From Alcaligenaceae bacterium (GTDB lineage Bacteria; Pseudomonadota; Gammaproteobacteria; Burkholderiales; Burkholderiaceae_B), in NCBI GenBank assembly GCA_029267315.1, contig JAJUJD010000012.1, positions 1 through 36,472 on the forward strand: DNA of 36,472 nucleotides. The letters are read 5' to 3'. Positions 28,475 to 36,472 of the stretch are shown in pieces. Below the pieces are notes generated by a model, which ran no database searches, was not told where the DNA came from, and saw nothing but the letters and a program-made list of their open reading frames with translations. Position numbers and translations under genes: made by a program. How positions within the stretch are numbered: position 1 is the first letter of the stretch; every line of letters begins with the position of its first letter.

Positions 28475-29991
28475 GCGACCTCTCCTCTATCCAGGGCAAG
28501 CTCATCGACGGCCTCGGCGAAGCGATGCCCGCGCTGCCCATAATTCTGGAACATGTCCATGCTGGCGCAAGCCGGCGACAGCAATACCACGTCACCGGCC
28601 ACGGCTAGATCCATGGCGGCCTGCACCGCTTCGTCCATGGAAGCGGCATCACGCAAGGTCAAGCGGGTGTTTTTCAGTGCGTCGCGGATCAAGGGCGCAT
28701 CGGTGCCGATGAGTACCACTGCCTTGGCATGGAATTCGATGGCTTGCGCCAGGGGTGCAAAATCCTGCCCTTTGCCGAGCCCCCCAGCAATCAGCACGAC
28801 TGGACGCCCCATGCCTTCCAGGGCGGCAACCGTTGCGCCTACATTGGTGCCCTTGCTGTCGTTGACGAAGTCCACACCGGCCACACTGCGCAGGAATTGG
28901 CAGCGGTGTGGCTCACCTTCGTACTCGCGCAGCGCGTGCAGCATGGGTGCCAAGCCGCCGCCTATGGAGTGCACAAGTGTGAGCGCGGCCAGCGCATTCA
29001 AGGCATTGTGCCGCCCCCTCAGGCGCAGAGCTTCAACCGGCATGAGGCGTTGTGCCGCGCCTGACTGGCGCGCGGGCTGGTCCTTGGACTTGCGCCTTGC
29101 GGATGCGGGCGCATCCACCGTCTGCATGGGCACCGATGCCAACCACTCGATACCCTGGCTTTCTTCCAGGCCCACGTCGCCCTCAAGCTCAGGCACGCCG
29201 CGCCCGAAACTGCGCACATTGATGGAATCCAGGCCGTCCACCATGGCAAGCACCATGGGGTCATCCCGGTTCACGATGGCCAGTGACGCGACTTGTAACA
29301 GACGCGCCTTGGCCGCCGCATAGGCTTGCATTGAACCATGCCAGTCGAGATGGTCCTGCGTAAGGTTGAGTACCACGGCGGCGTCCGGCTTCAGGCTGAA
29401 CGTGCTTTCCAATTGGAAGCTAGAAAGTTCCAGCACCCATACCTCGGGCAAGCTGTTTTGGTCGAGCGCATGCATCAGTGCGGCGATTGCGGGTGGGCTG
29501 ATATTGCCTGCTGCTGCGGCCGTCCAACCGGCAGCTTCCGCCAGCCGGCGCGCCATGGCAGTCACCGTTGTCTTGCCATTGGTTCCCGTGACGGCTATCA
29601 GTCTGGGGGCATACCCCTGCGTGGCTAAGTCGGCCAGGGCCAGGGCAAATAACTCGATTTCGCCGATCACTTCAGCGCCTTGCGCACGCGCCTGCTTAAG
29701 GAATCCCGCCAGCGGCTCTTCAAACGGACACAGGCCGGGGCTCAACACCACGCGCGTAACGTCTTTCAACGTAGCGAGTTCCAGTGCCTCGCCGCCCAGA
29801 TGCAGATCCAGTGGCGCATCGGCTTCTTCGCGCAGCGATTGCACACCCGCAGCCGCTTCGCGCGTATCCGCTATCCGCACAGGTACGCCATGGCGCAAGC
29901 ACCACCGTGCGGCAGCCAGGCCTGTTTCGCCCAGACCGAGAATGAGGGTCAGGCCAGTCTGCTGCAGAGAGGGGAACGAAATTGTGTTCAT
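28471..29991 (-). CDS. murD: UDP-MurNAc-L-Ala--D-glutamate ligase
   Basis: Adds D-glutamate to UDP-MurNAc-L-alanine. It has 506 residues, some 65 more than E. coli MurD (438). Motifs: [13 protein letters not shown] (19-31), the ATP loop [15 protein letters not shown] near 130-145, [22 protein letters not shown] and [11 protein letters not shown]. Much of the extra length is a basic, low-complexity segment in the central domain (about 285-317, positions 29041-29140), with [18 protein letters not shown], just before [11 protein letters not shown]. It probably forms a surface loop. It overlaps mraY and ftsW by four bases each. Confidence 0.97.
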   Translation of the reverse strand: MNTISFPSLQQTGLTLILGLGETGLAAARWCLRHGVPVRIADTREAAAGVQSLREEADAPLDLHLGGEALELATLKDVTRVVLSPGLCPFEEPLAGFLKQARAQGAEVIGEIELFALALADLATQGYAPRLIAVTGTNGKTTVTAMARRLAEAAGWTAAAAGNISPPAIAALMHALDQNSLPEVWVLELSSFQLESTFSLKPDAAVVLNLTQDHLDWHGSMQAYAAAKARLLQVASLAIVNRDDPMVLAMVDGLDSINVRSFGRGVPELEGDVGLEESQGIEWLASVPMQTVDAPASARRKSKDQPARQSGAAQRLMPVEALRLRGRHNALNALAALTLVHSIGGGLAPMLHALREYEGEPHRCQFLRSVAGVDFVNDSKGTNVGATVAALEGMGRPVVLIAGGLGKGQDFAPLAQAIEFHAKAVVLIGTDAPLIRDALKNTRLTLRDAASMDEAVQAAMDLAVAGDVVLLSPACASMDMFQNYGQRGHRFAEAVDELALDRGEVA

Positions 29992-31160
29992 CGCAGCTTC
30001 AATGTCGCCAGACCGACCAGCACCAGCATCATGGTGATGATCCAGAAACGCACCACGACCTGGGTTTCCTTCCAGCCCGTGACCTCAAAATGGTGATGCA
30101 GCGGCGCCATCCTGAAGATTCGCCGCCCCTCTCCGTATCTCTTCTTCGTGTATTTGAACCAGGTGACCTGCAACATGACCGACAGCGTTTCCACAACGAA
30201 CACACCGCCCATGATGAACAGGACAATCTCCTGTCGCACGATCACGGCAATGGTTCCCAAGGCGCCGCCCAAGGCGAGCGCACCGACGTCTCCCATGAAA
30301 ACCTGCGCCGGATAGGCGTTGAACCACAGGAACGCGAGGCCGGCGCCGGCGATGGCCGCGCACAGCACCATCAGTTCCGCCGCACCGGGAATGTATGGAA
30401 AGAGCAGATACTTGGAATAGTCCACCCGCCCCACGACATAAGCGAAGATGCCCAACGCGCTACCCACCATCACAGTTGGCATAATGGCCAGCCCGTCTAG
30501 ACCATCGGTCAGGTTCACGGCGTTGCTTGAACCGACGATCACCAGCCAGGTCAGCGCAGCAAAGCCGAAAACGCCCAGCGGGTAGCTAACCGACTTGAAG
30601 AATGGAACGATCAGGTCCGTGCGGTTGGGCAAGGGCATAGTGAAACCGCTCAGTACCCAGTCGCGAAACAGAGGCCACAGTTCGGCGTTGTCGGGCGCCG
30701 CCACAGCGAATGACAGATAAATGGACGCCACCAGCCCGATTACTGCCTGATAGCAGAATTTGCGACGCGACGACATGCCTTCCGGGTCGCGGTTCACCAC
30801 TTTCTTGTAATCGTCGGCCCAGCCAATCCAGCCGAAGCCGAAAGTGACCAACAACACTACCCAGACGAAACGGTTGGTCCAATCGGACCACAGCAGTGTG
30901 GCCACCCCAATGGAAATGAGAATGAGCGCCCCGCCCATGGTGGGCGTACCGGTTTTCTGCAAATGGCTTTGCGGGCCATAGGAGCGCACTGCCTGACCGA
31001 TTTTCAGCTCAGTCAGGCGGCGGATCACCCAGGGACCGGCGAACAGGCCAATTAACAATGCCGTGCCGCAAGCCAGTACGGCGCGGAACGTGATGTACTC
31101 AAAGACACCAAATGCCCTGACATGTTCGTCCGATAGCCAGCGGGCCAGCTCAAGCAGCAT
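29988..31160 (-). CDS. mraY: Phospho-MurNAc-pentapeptide-transferase MraY
   Basis: Polytopic membrane enzyme that moves phospho-MurNAc-pentapeptide to undecaprenyl phosphate, making lipid I. It has 390 residues from the ATG at 31160, which begins the family N-terminus (MLLELARWL); the frame is open 12 codons further upstream inside murF. Ten membrane segments are expected. Motifs: [11 protein letters not shown], the Asp pair in [21 protein letters not shown] with its catalytic Asp, and [14 protein letters not shown] at the C-terminus. The start overlaps murEF by 11 bases. A run of seven G just upstream may serve as the ribosome site. Confidence 0.97.
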   Translation of the reverse strand: MLLELARWLSDEHVRAFGVFEYITFRAVLACGTALLIGLFAGPWVIRRLTELKIGQAVRSYGPQSHLQKTGTPTMGGALILISIGVATLLWSDWTNRFVWVVLLVTFGFGWIGWADDYKKVVNRDPEGMSSRRKFCYQAVIGLVASIYLSFAVAAPDNAELWPLFRDWVLSGFTMPLPNRTDLIVPFFKSVSYPLGVFGFAALTWLVIVGSSNAVNLTDGLDGLAIMPTVMVGSALGIFAYVVGRVDYSKYLLFPYIPGAAELMVLCAAIAGAGLAFLWFNAYPAQVFMGDVGALALGGALGTIAVIVRQEIVLFIMGGVFVVETLSVMLQVTWFKYTKKRYGEGRRIFRMAPLHHHFEVTGWKETQVVVRFWIITMMLVLVGLATLKLR

Positions 31161-33936
31161 GATGCCCCCCCGTTTTACCGTTGCTGGCCGGGACAATTGC
31201 TTCTATTACTCTTTCCATTCGGGTACTGCGCGATCCTTTGACCAGGACATGACCGGGCGGTTGTTCTGCCAGAGCAGCTACCAGACTCGGAATGTCCTCG
31301 AACGACAAAGCGCCGTCCCCGAACGCATGCGCGGCGTGGGCGGCCTCATTGCCAAACGTGAAAAGCATGTCGATGCCGCGCTCCAGGGCGTATGCGCCAA
31401 CTTCAGCATGCATGGCGGGACTGTCGTCGCCGATTTCACCCATGGTGCCCAGCACCAGCGTGCGGCGACCAGGCAGGCCGGCAAGAACATCTATGGCGGC
31501 CCGCACAGAGTCAGGGTTCGCATTGTAACTGTCATCAATCACCTGATGACCGTCCGGCATTGTGTGGAATTGCATCCGGCCGGCAACCGGATTGAAGGCT
31601 TCTAGACCGGCCACCAATGCCTGCACCGGCGCGCCGGCCGCCACGCAACACGCTGCTGCAGCGAGCGCATTTCGCAGGTTATGCACGCCCGGCATGGGAA
31701 GGTCGACCACGGCGGTTCCGACCGGAGTATGCAAACGGAAACGAGTATGAGTCGGTTCGGCACGAATCTCGTCAGCATGAACGGGATAGCGGGCATCGAA
31801 GCCAAAGCACATGCTGCGCGCTTGGCCTGCCATATCACGCCACAGATCGGCGTAGTGATCATCGCCGGGATAGACGGCCACGCCCGAAGCACCCAGACCG
31901 AGCAGGACGGTCCCGTTCTCGCGCGCGACCGCATCAACCGAATGCATGAACTCCTGATGCTCGCGCTGTGCATTGTTCACCAAGGCTATCGTGGGGCGCG
32001 CGATGTCTGCCAGCAGCGCGATCTCGCCCGGATGATTCATCCCCAGCTCGAAGACGGAGGCTTGGTGTGCGCTGGTCAGGCGCAGCAGGCTCAAAGGCAG
32101 CCCAATATCATTATTCAGGTTGCCACGGGTGGCCACCACGGCCTGATTCCCCTGCCAGGCTCGCAGAATGGATGCAATCATCTCCTTGGTGGTCGTCTTG
32201 CCATTGCTGCCGGTGACGGCGATGAGCGGCAGCTTGAACTGGCGTCGCCATGCTTTCGCAATACGCCTCAATGCCAGACGGGTATCGCCCAGCACGAACA
32301 AGGGAAGGCCTGCATCTGGAACAGGGCGTGCCACAATGGCTGCCGTTGCCCCGCGCTCCCCGGCCTGACGGACGTATTCATGGCCATCAAAGCGTTCCCC
32401 GCTGAGCGCCAGGAAGACCTGGCCGGCCTCCAATGTGCGGGTGTCGGAATTGATCTCATGGTGACCACGCCACGCCAGGGCGAAGCGGCCCCATTCACGG
32501 TCATCGAACAGGCTGCGGTGTCCTTGGGTTTCCTGATAGGTTTCGTGTCCCTTGCCCGCCATAAGGACGACGTCATTCGGACTTGCCCGCCAGACGGTTT
32601 CGAGGATGGCGACAGCGCGGTCCAGTTCCACCACCGGCTGCTTCTTCATGCCAAGTAGAATCTCAGCCGCGATATCCTCAGGGGCTTCATCACGCGGATT
32701 ATCACTGGTAACCACGACGGTGTCGGCCAGCCGTTCCGCGACCTCGCCCATAAGACGTCGCTTGGCGCGATCGCGATTCCCGCCGCAGCCGAACACGCAG
32801 ACAACGCTGCCGCCGCGCACCTGTGCGACGCCCCTGAGCGCCACCAAGGCACGCTCAAGCGCATCGGGCGTATGTGCATAATCGACAACCACCATGGCGC
32901 CGAGCCCGCTGACCGACTCGGGTTCAATAATTTGCAAACGGCCATCCACAGGCCGGAGCTCCGCCAGGATCCGTGCAGTACGCGACAGCGACCAGCCCAG
33001 TTCCTGCAGAACGCCTGTTACCAGCAAAAGATTGGAGACATTGTGCTGCCCGATCAGGTGGGTCAGTACTTGGGCACTGGCTCCTGCCCGGACCATGTTG
33101 AAGATGAGCCCGTGCGTGCCAGCGTGGATGTCCTGCGCCACGATGTCGGCGCCTGCTCCAGGCTGCAGCGAATACGACAGGCACTTGCGGCCACTGAGGC
33201 GCGCGCGCAAATCGCGCCCGGCCGCGTCATCGGCATTGACGACAGAGGCACGAAGGCCGGGCCAGTCGAACAGCGCGAACTTTGCTTCGCGGTAGTCGTC
33301 GAACGTTCCGTGATAGTCGAGGTGGTCGTGCGTCAGATTAGTGAAGCCTGCGATGTCGAGCCTGAGGCCATCGAGACGGCCCTGCGCAACACCAATGGAC
33401 GACGCCTCGATGGCAACCACCTGTGCACCGGCCTCACGCATCTCCGCCATCAGACCATGTATGGACAGCACGTCGGGCGTAGTCAGGTCACCACCCAGAT
33501 TGGTGCCGTCCGGCAAGGTCGCCCCCAGAGTACCGATGGTGCCACAAGGCACCCCGCCTGCATTGAGGGCAGCTGCCACCCACTGCACCACGCTGGTCTT
33601 TCCATTCGTTCCCGTGATCGCCACCACAGATAAGGACTCCGACGGACGCCCATACCAGAGGTTCGCAGTTTCGCCCAGACGAGCGCTGAGGTCCGGCACT
33701 TCGAGCACGGGCACATTCAGCCCGCCCTTCTTCAACGCTTCAGGAATGGGCTGATGAACCACGATGGCGGCAGCGCCCGCAGCGATGGCATTCTCGATGT
33801 ATTGGCGGCCGTCACCGGCGAAACCGGGGCACGCGAAGAAGACATCGCCTTCCTCTACGTGACGGGAATCCAGACGCAGCTGCGCCTTCGCTTGAACTTG
33901 GCCATGCAGCCACTCGACGATATCTTCAGCCCTCAT
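31150..33936 (-). CDS. murEF: Fused MurE-MurF ligase
   Basis: One frame of 928 residues joins two Mur ligases: MurE adds meso-diaminopimelate and MurF adds D-Ala-D-Ala. The MurE half (about 1-485) has the ATP loop ITGTNGKTS (107-115), Lys219 in YREAKFALF (the carbamylated lysine) and DNPR (412-415), the motif for diaminopimelate over lysine. The MurF half (about 492-928) has [11 protein letters not shown] (575-585), LGMNHPGEI and [10 protein letters not shown]. The join lies between [11 protein letters not shown] and [11 protein letters not shown], so the first residues of stand-alone MurF appear lost. No stop or start codon pair interrupts it. A MurE-MurF fusion is known in Bordetella. It overlaps ftsI by four bases. 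Confidence 0.96.
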   Translation of the reverse strand: MRAEDIVEWLHGQVQAKAQLRLDSRHVEEGDVFFACPGFAGDGRQYIENAIAAGAAAIVVHQPIPEALKKGGLNVPVLEVPDLSARLGETANLWYGRPSESLSVVAITGTNGKTSVVQWVAAALNAGGVPCGTIGTLGATLPDGTNLGGDLTTPDVLSIHGLMAEMREAGAQVVAIEASSIGVAQGRLDGLRLDIAGFTNLTHDHLDYHGTFDDYREAKFALFDWPGLRASVVNADDAAGRDLRARLSGRKCLSYSLQPGAGADIVAQDIHAGTHGLIFNMVRAGASAQVLTHLIGQHNVSNLLLVTGVLQELGWSLSRTARILAELRPVDGRLQIIEPESVSGLGAMVVVDYAHTPDALERALVALRGVAQVRGGSVVCVFGCGGNRDRAKRRLMGEVAERLADTVVVTSDNPRDEAPEDIAAEILLGMKKQPVVELDRAVAILETVWRASPNDVVLMAGKGHETYQETQGHRSLFDDREWGRFALAWRGHHEINSDTRTLEAGQVFLALSGERFDGHEYVRQAGERGATAAIVARPVPDAGLPLFVLGDTRLALRRIAKAWRRQFKLPLIAVTGSNGKTTTKEMIASILRAWQGNQAVVATRGNLNNDIGLPLSLLRLTSAHQASVFELGMNHPGEIALLADIARPTIALVNNAQREHQEFMHSVDAVARENGTVLLGLGASGVAVYPGDDHYADLWRDMAGQARSMCFGFDARYPVHADEIRAEPTHTRFRLHTPVGTAVVDLPMPGVHNLRNALAAAACCVAAGAPVQALVAGLEAFNPVAGRMQFHTMPDGHQVIDDSYNANPDSVRAAIDVLAGLPGRRTLVLGTMGEIGDDSPAMHAEVGAYALERGIDMLFTFGNEAAHAAHAFGDGALSFEDIPSLVAALAEQPPGHVLVKGSRSTRMERVIEAIVPASNGKTGGHHAA

Positions 33937-35669
33937 CGCGCCTTTTCTCCCTTGGGACCGATGGCCACCATGGACTCGATCGGCGCATCGGGCTGCACGC
34001 CGAGCCGTCTGAGACTACTGGCCACCACATCGGCAAACACCGGCGCCGCCACCCGTCCACCGTAGTAGGCCCCCCCGCGCGGTTCATCGATGGTCACGGC
34101 CACGACGATACGGGGGTTCGATACCGGAGCGAAGCCCACAAAGGAGCTGCGGTAATCGGACTTGCTGTACTTGCCATTCACAATCTTGCGCGCCGTGCCG
34201 CTCTTGCCGGCTACGCGATAACCCTTCACCTGCGCAAGCTTGGCTCCGTCCGGCCCGGCCGCGGCTTCGAGAATATCTCGCACCTGGCGCGCAACCTCCG
34301 GACTGAATACCTGCTTGCTGGTGGCTGCTCCTTCCCTCTTGACCAGGGAAAGAGACACCATGTCTCCGTCACGGGCGAATACCGTATAGGCTTGCGCGAG
34401 CTGCAGCAGCGAAACCGATAGCCCGTAGCCATAGGCCATGGTGGCCTGTTCGATGGGACGCCAGCGTTCCCACGGCCGCAGACGCCCGGAAGCCACGCCA
34501 GGGAAGTTCGCCTCTGGTGCGCGGCCAAAGCCCAGCTCGCTGAAGGTTGACCACATATCCTGCGCGTTCAGCCTTTCGGAAATCATCGCCATGCCGATAT
34601 TGCTGGAACGCCGCACGATGTCCGAGACGCTCACCACCCCATTGCGACTCACATCCGAGATGGTGTGCCCCTGGAAGCGATATTGACCGTTCCCGGTATT
34701 GAAGGTGGTGTTCAGGGAGATTTTTTTGTTATCTAGCGCCAGTGCCACCGTAAATGGCTTCATGGTTGACCCGGGCTCAAAGGTATCGACCATGGCGCGG
34801 TTTCTCAGCGCAGAGCCCTTGCGGTCCAGGCGATCATTCGGGTCGTAGGACGGCAAGTTCACGAGGGCCAGAACCTCACCGGTTTGTACATCCAGGACAA
34901 TTCCCGCAGCTGCCGCAGCCTTGTGTTCTTCCATGGCTTTCTTCAGCGCGGTGTAGGTATCGTATTGAAGGCCTGCATCTATCGACACATGCAGGTCCCT
35001 GCCATCGACAGGCGGCACAACGGCTTGGACGTCCTCGATCACCCGGCCCAAACGGTCTTTAATGACGCGACGTGAGCCCGGCTGCCCGGACAAGGCTTCA
35101 TTGAAAGCCAGCTCCACGCCTTCAATTCCCTCGTCCTCGATATTGGTGAACCCCAGCACATGCGCCATGAGGCTGCCTTCGGGGTAGAAACGGCGCATTT
35201 CGCCCAGCTGATGGAAGCCGGGCACATTCAGTTTGCGGATCTTGTCGGCGATGTCCAGTGAAACCTGGCGCTTGATGTAGACGAAAGTGCGCTTTGTATC
35301 GGCGACGCGGGCAGTAATGTCAGAGACATTCATATCCAGCAGGCGCGCAAGCTCTGCCAGCTGCTCGGGCGAAGCTGCACGCGTATCTTCGGGGATCGCC
35401 CAAATGGCGCGAGCGGGGACACTGGAAGCCAGCACCACCGACCCGCTGCGGTCAAAGATCTTGCCGCGAGTAGCCGGCAGCACCAATGTCCGTTCGTAGC
35501 GTCGCTCGCCCTGCGCCTGCAGAAATTCATCGTCCATGCCCTGCACATAGAGCGCTTTGGCGAACAAGGCGCCAAAACCAAGCATCAGAAGCAGAAAGAC
35601 CAGCTTTGCCCGCCACATGGGCATTTGCCGGTCGAGCACGGGGCTGTTGAAGAAGGGAATGCGTTTCAC
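33933..35669 (-). CDS. ftsI: Septal peptidoglycan transpeptidase FtsI (PBP3)
   Basis: Class B penicillin-binding protein that cross-links septal peptidoglycan with FtsW. It has 578 residues (E. coli 588). A short cytoplasmic N-terminus and one membrane helix (about 20-42) precede the non-catalytic pedestal (about 60-220, with RGKIFDRSG). The transpeptidase domain has all three motifs: STMK (301-304, Ser301 acylated), SSN (355-357) and KSG (489-491). It overlaps ftsL and murEF by four bases each. Confidence 0.97.
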   Translation of the reverse strand: MKRIPFFNSPVLDRQMPMWRAKLVFLLLMLGFGALFAKALYVQGMDDEFLQAQGERRYERTLVLPATRGKIFDRSGSVVLASSVPARAIWAIPEDTRAASPEQLAELARLLDMNVSDITARVADTKRTFVYIKRQVSLDIADKIRKLNVPGFHQLGEMRRFYPEGSLMAHVLGFTNIEDEGIEGVELAFNEALSGQPGSRRVIKDRLGRVIEDVQAVVPPVDGRDLHVSIDAGLQYDTYTALKKAMEEHKAAAAAGIVLDVQTGEVLALVNLPSYDPNDRLDRKGSALRNRAMVDTFEPGSTMKPFTVALALDNKKISLNTTFNTGNGQYRFQGHTISDVSRNGVVSVSDIVRRSSNIGMAMISERLNAQDMWSTFSELGFGRAPEANFPGVASGRLRPWERWRPIEQATMAYGYGLSVSLLQLAQAYTVFARDGDMVSLSLVKREGAATSKQVFSPEVARQVRDILEAAAGPDGAKLAQVKGYRVAGKSGTARKIVNGKYSKSDYRSSFVGFAPVSNPRIVVAVTIDEPRGGAYYGGRVAAPVFADVVASSLRRLGVQPDAPIESMVAIGPKGEKAR

Positions 35670-35959
35670 CGCTGCCCTCCCACACCAGCTGCTTTGTCCA
35701 GCCTGTCGAGATAGATGCTGCGCTCTGGCGTCACGGTTACCATGCCGAGATCACGTCGCGCAATGTGATCGATACGAGCGTTGCGAGCCAGCTCTGCACG
35801 TTCCAACTGCAGCCGACGCCACTCTATATCGAGTTCGCGGCTGCGGTCTTCAAGGCGCTCCGCTGCCACGAACAACTGGCGCGAATGATGGCGTGCCGTC
35901 ACCAGGGAGATGGCAGAAACCATGAGCGCGACGGCCAGAAGGACGCAGAGTCGACCCAT
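35666..35959 (-). CDS. ftsL: Cell division protein FtsL
   Basis: Small bitopic protein of the FtsQLB complex that activates FtsWI. It has 97 residues. One N-terminal membrane helix (about 3-22) is followed by a heptad-like coiled coil (about 28-60, LFVAAERLEDRSRELDIEWR) and a C-terminal segment IARRDLGMVTVTPERSIYL. Sequence conservation in FtsL is low; the call rests on topology, the coiled coil and the invariant place between rsmH and ftsI. Its ATG overlaps the rsmH stop by one base (TAATG). Confidence 0.93.
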   Translation of the reverse strand: MGRLCVLLAVALMVSAISLVTARHHSRQLFVAAERLEDRSRELDIEWRRLQLERAELARNARIDHIARRDLGMVTVTPERSIYLDRLDKAAGVGGQR

Positions 35960-36472
35960 TAGCGCTGACCTCCACGCTTGTGGCCGCCCATCGGCACAAG
36001 GCGCATGGCCTTCACGAAGGAAGCGCCCTGATCAGCAGGTAGTGGTGCTTCGGTACGTTCCGCCACTCGCATGACGGCCGAGCGCGCGCGAACATTCACG
36101 GCCGTTTCTTGCGCAGTGGGAACGACTTTGCCCAGAGACACCAGAACCGGAGGCGGCATCTGGTTTTCGGGAATCGGCATGCGCGCCATCGCCATGCCTG
36201 GCCGCGCGGCAGCAGCAATGCATTGTTTCACCATGCGATCTTCCAGGGAATGGAAGCTGATGATGGCCAGGCGCCCGCCCGGAGCCAGAACGGTCAGAAT
36301 TGCCGCGAGGGCGCGAGCGAGTTCCTGGAGCTCCTGGTTGATGTGAATCCGTATAGCTTGAAAGCTGCGTGTGGCCGGATGTTGGCCTTTTTCGCGAGTG
36401 CGGACGGTGTTGGCGACGAGCTCGGCGAGTTCGAGCGTGGTGCGCAACGGCCGGGATTCGCGGCTAGCAACA
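35959..36472 (-). CDS. rsmH: 16S rRNA C1402 N4-methyltransferase RsmH, 5' part outside window
   Basis: Uses SAM to methylate N4 of C1402 in 16S rRNA. The frame is open to the window edge; about 170 C-terminal residues are visible of roughly 310-370. They begin inside the conserved ASRESRPLRTTLELAELV region and continue with HPATRSFQAIRIHINQEL and GGRLAIISFHSLEDRMVKQ, all diagnostic of RsmH (MraW). The true start lies beyond base 36472. It is the most upstream visible gene of the dcw cluster. Confidence 0.96.
   Translation of the reverse strand, partial: VASRESRPLRTTLELAELVANTVRTREKGQHPATRSFQAIRIHINQELQELARALAAILTVLAPGGRLAIISFHSLEDRMVKQCIAAAARPGMAMARMPIPENQMPPPVLVSLGKVVPTAQETAVNVRARSAVMRVAERTEAPLPADQGASFVKAMRLVPMGGHKRGGQR

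Overview
The window looks like the chromosome of a GC-rich betaproteobacterium, most likely family Alcaligenaceae (Bordetella, Achromobacter or Pusillimonas relatives). This is inferred from the order of the division and cell-wall (dcw) genes, from murE and murF being one fused reading frame as known in Bordetella, from lpxC following ftsZ, and from the tripartite TRAP transporter operon. No plasmid, transposon or CRISPR signature was seen, and no gene-free stretch exceeds about 300 bases.

Left end (1-5965): a minus-strand catabolic operon holds an amidase, the TRAP substrate-binding protein DctP, the small (DctQ) and large (DctM) membrane subunits, and an L-asparaginase cut by the window edge. 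A divergent LysR-type regulator probably controls it. The set suggests uptake of an amide or carboxylate followed by hydrolysis and deamidation. The 121-base gap before the asparaginase contains crossed inverted repeats that could form a pseudoknot or competing hairpins.

Middle (5966-14890): a small phage-like membrane protein, tRNA-Lys(UUU) with promoter and terminator, a GH31-fold protein whose catalytic motifs are lost, the bifunctional tRNA-modification enzyme MnmC, then on the plus strand an inositol-monophosphatase family protein (SuhB-like), an M20 amidohydrolase and the magnesium channel MgtE.

Right part (14861-36472): SecA and an M23 peptidase (minus), a DciA-like DUF721 protein (plus), lpxC with its own sigma70-type promoter, and the long dcw cluster on the minus strand. 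Transcription order is rsmH (partial), ftsL, ftsI, murEF, mraY, murD, ftsW, murG, murC, ddl, ftsQ, ftsA, ftsZ. From rsmH to ddl every junction overlaps by 1 to 11 bases; ddl, ftsQ and ftsA follow within a few bases, and the first real break is the 175-base ftsA-ftsZ gap. Together these genes make lipid II in the cytoplasm and at the membrane (MurE, MurF, MraY, MurD, MurG, MurC, Ddl), polymerise and cross-link it at the septum (FtsW, FtsI) and build the divisome (FtsL, FtsQ, FtsA, FtsZ). LpxC commits precursors to lipid A.
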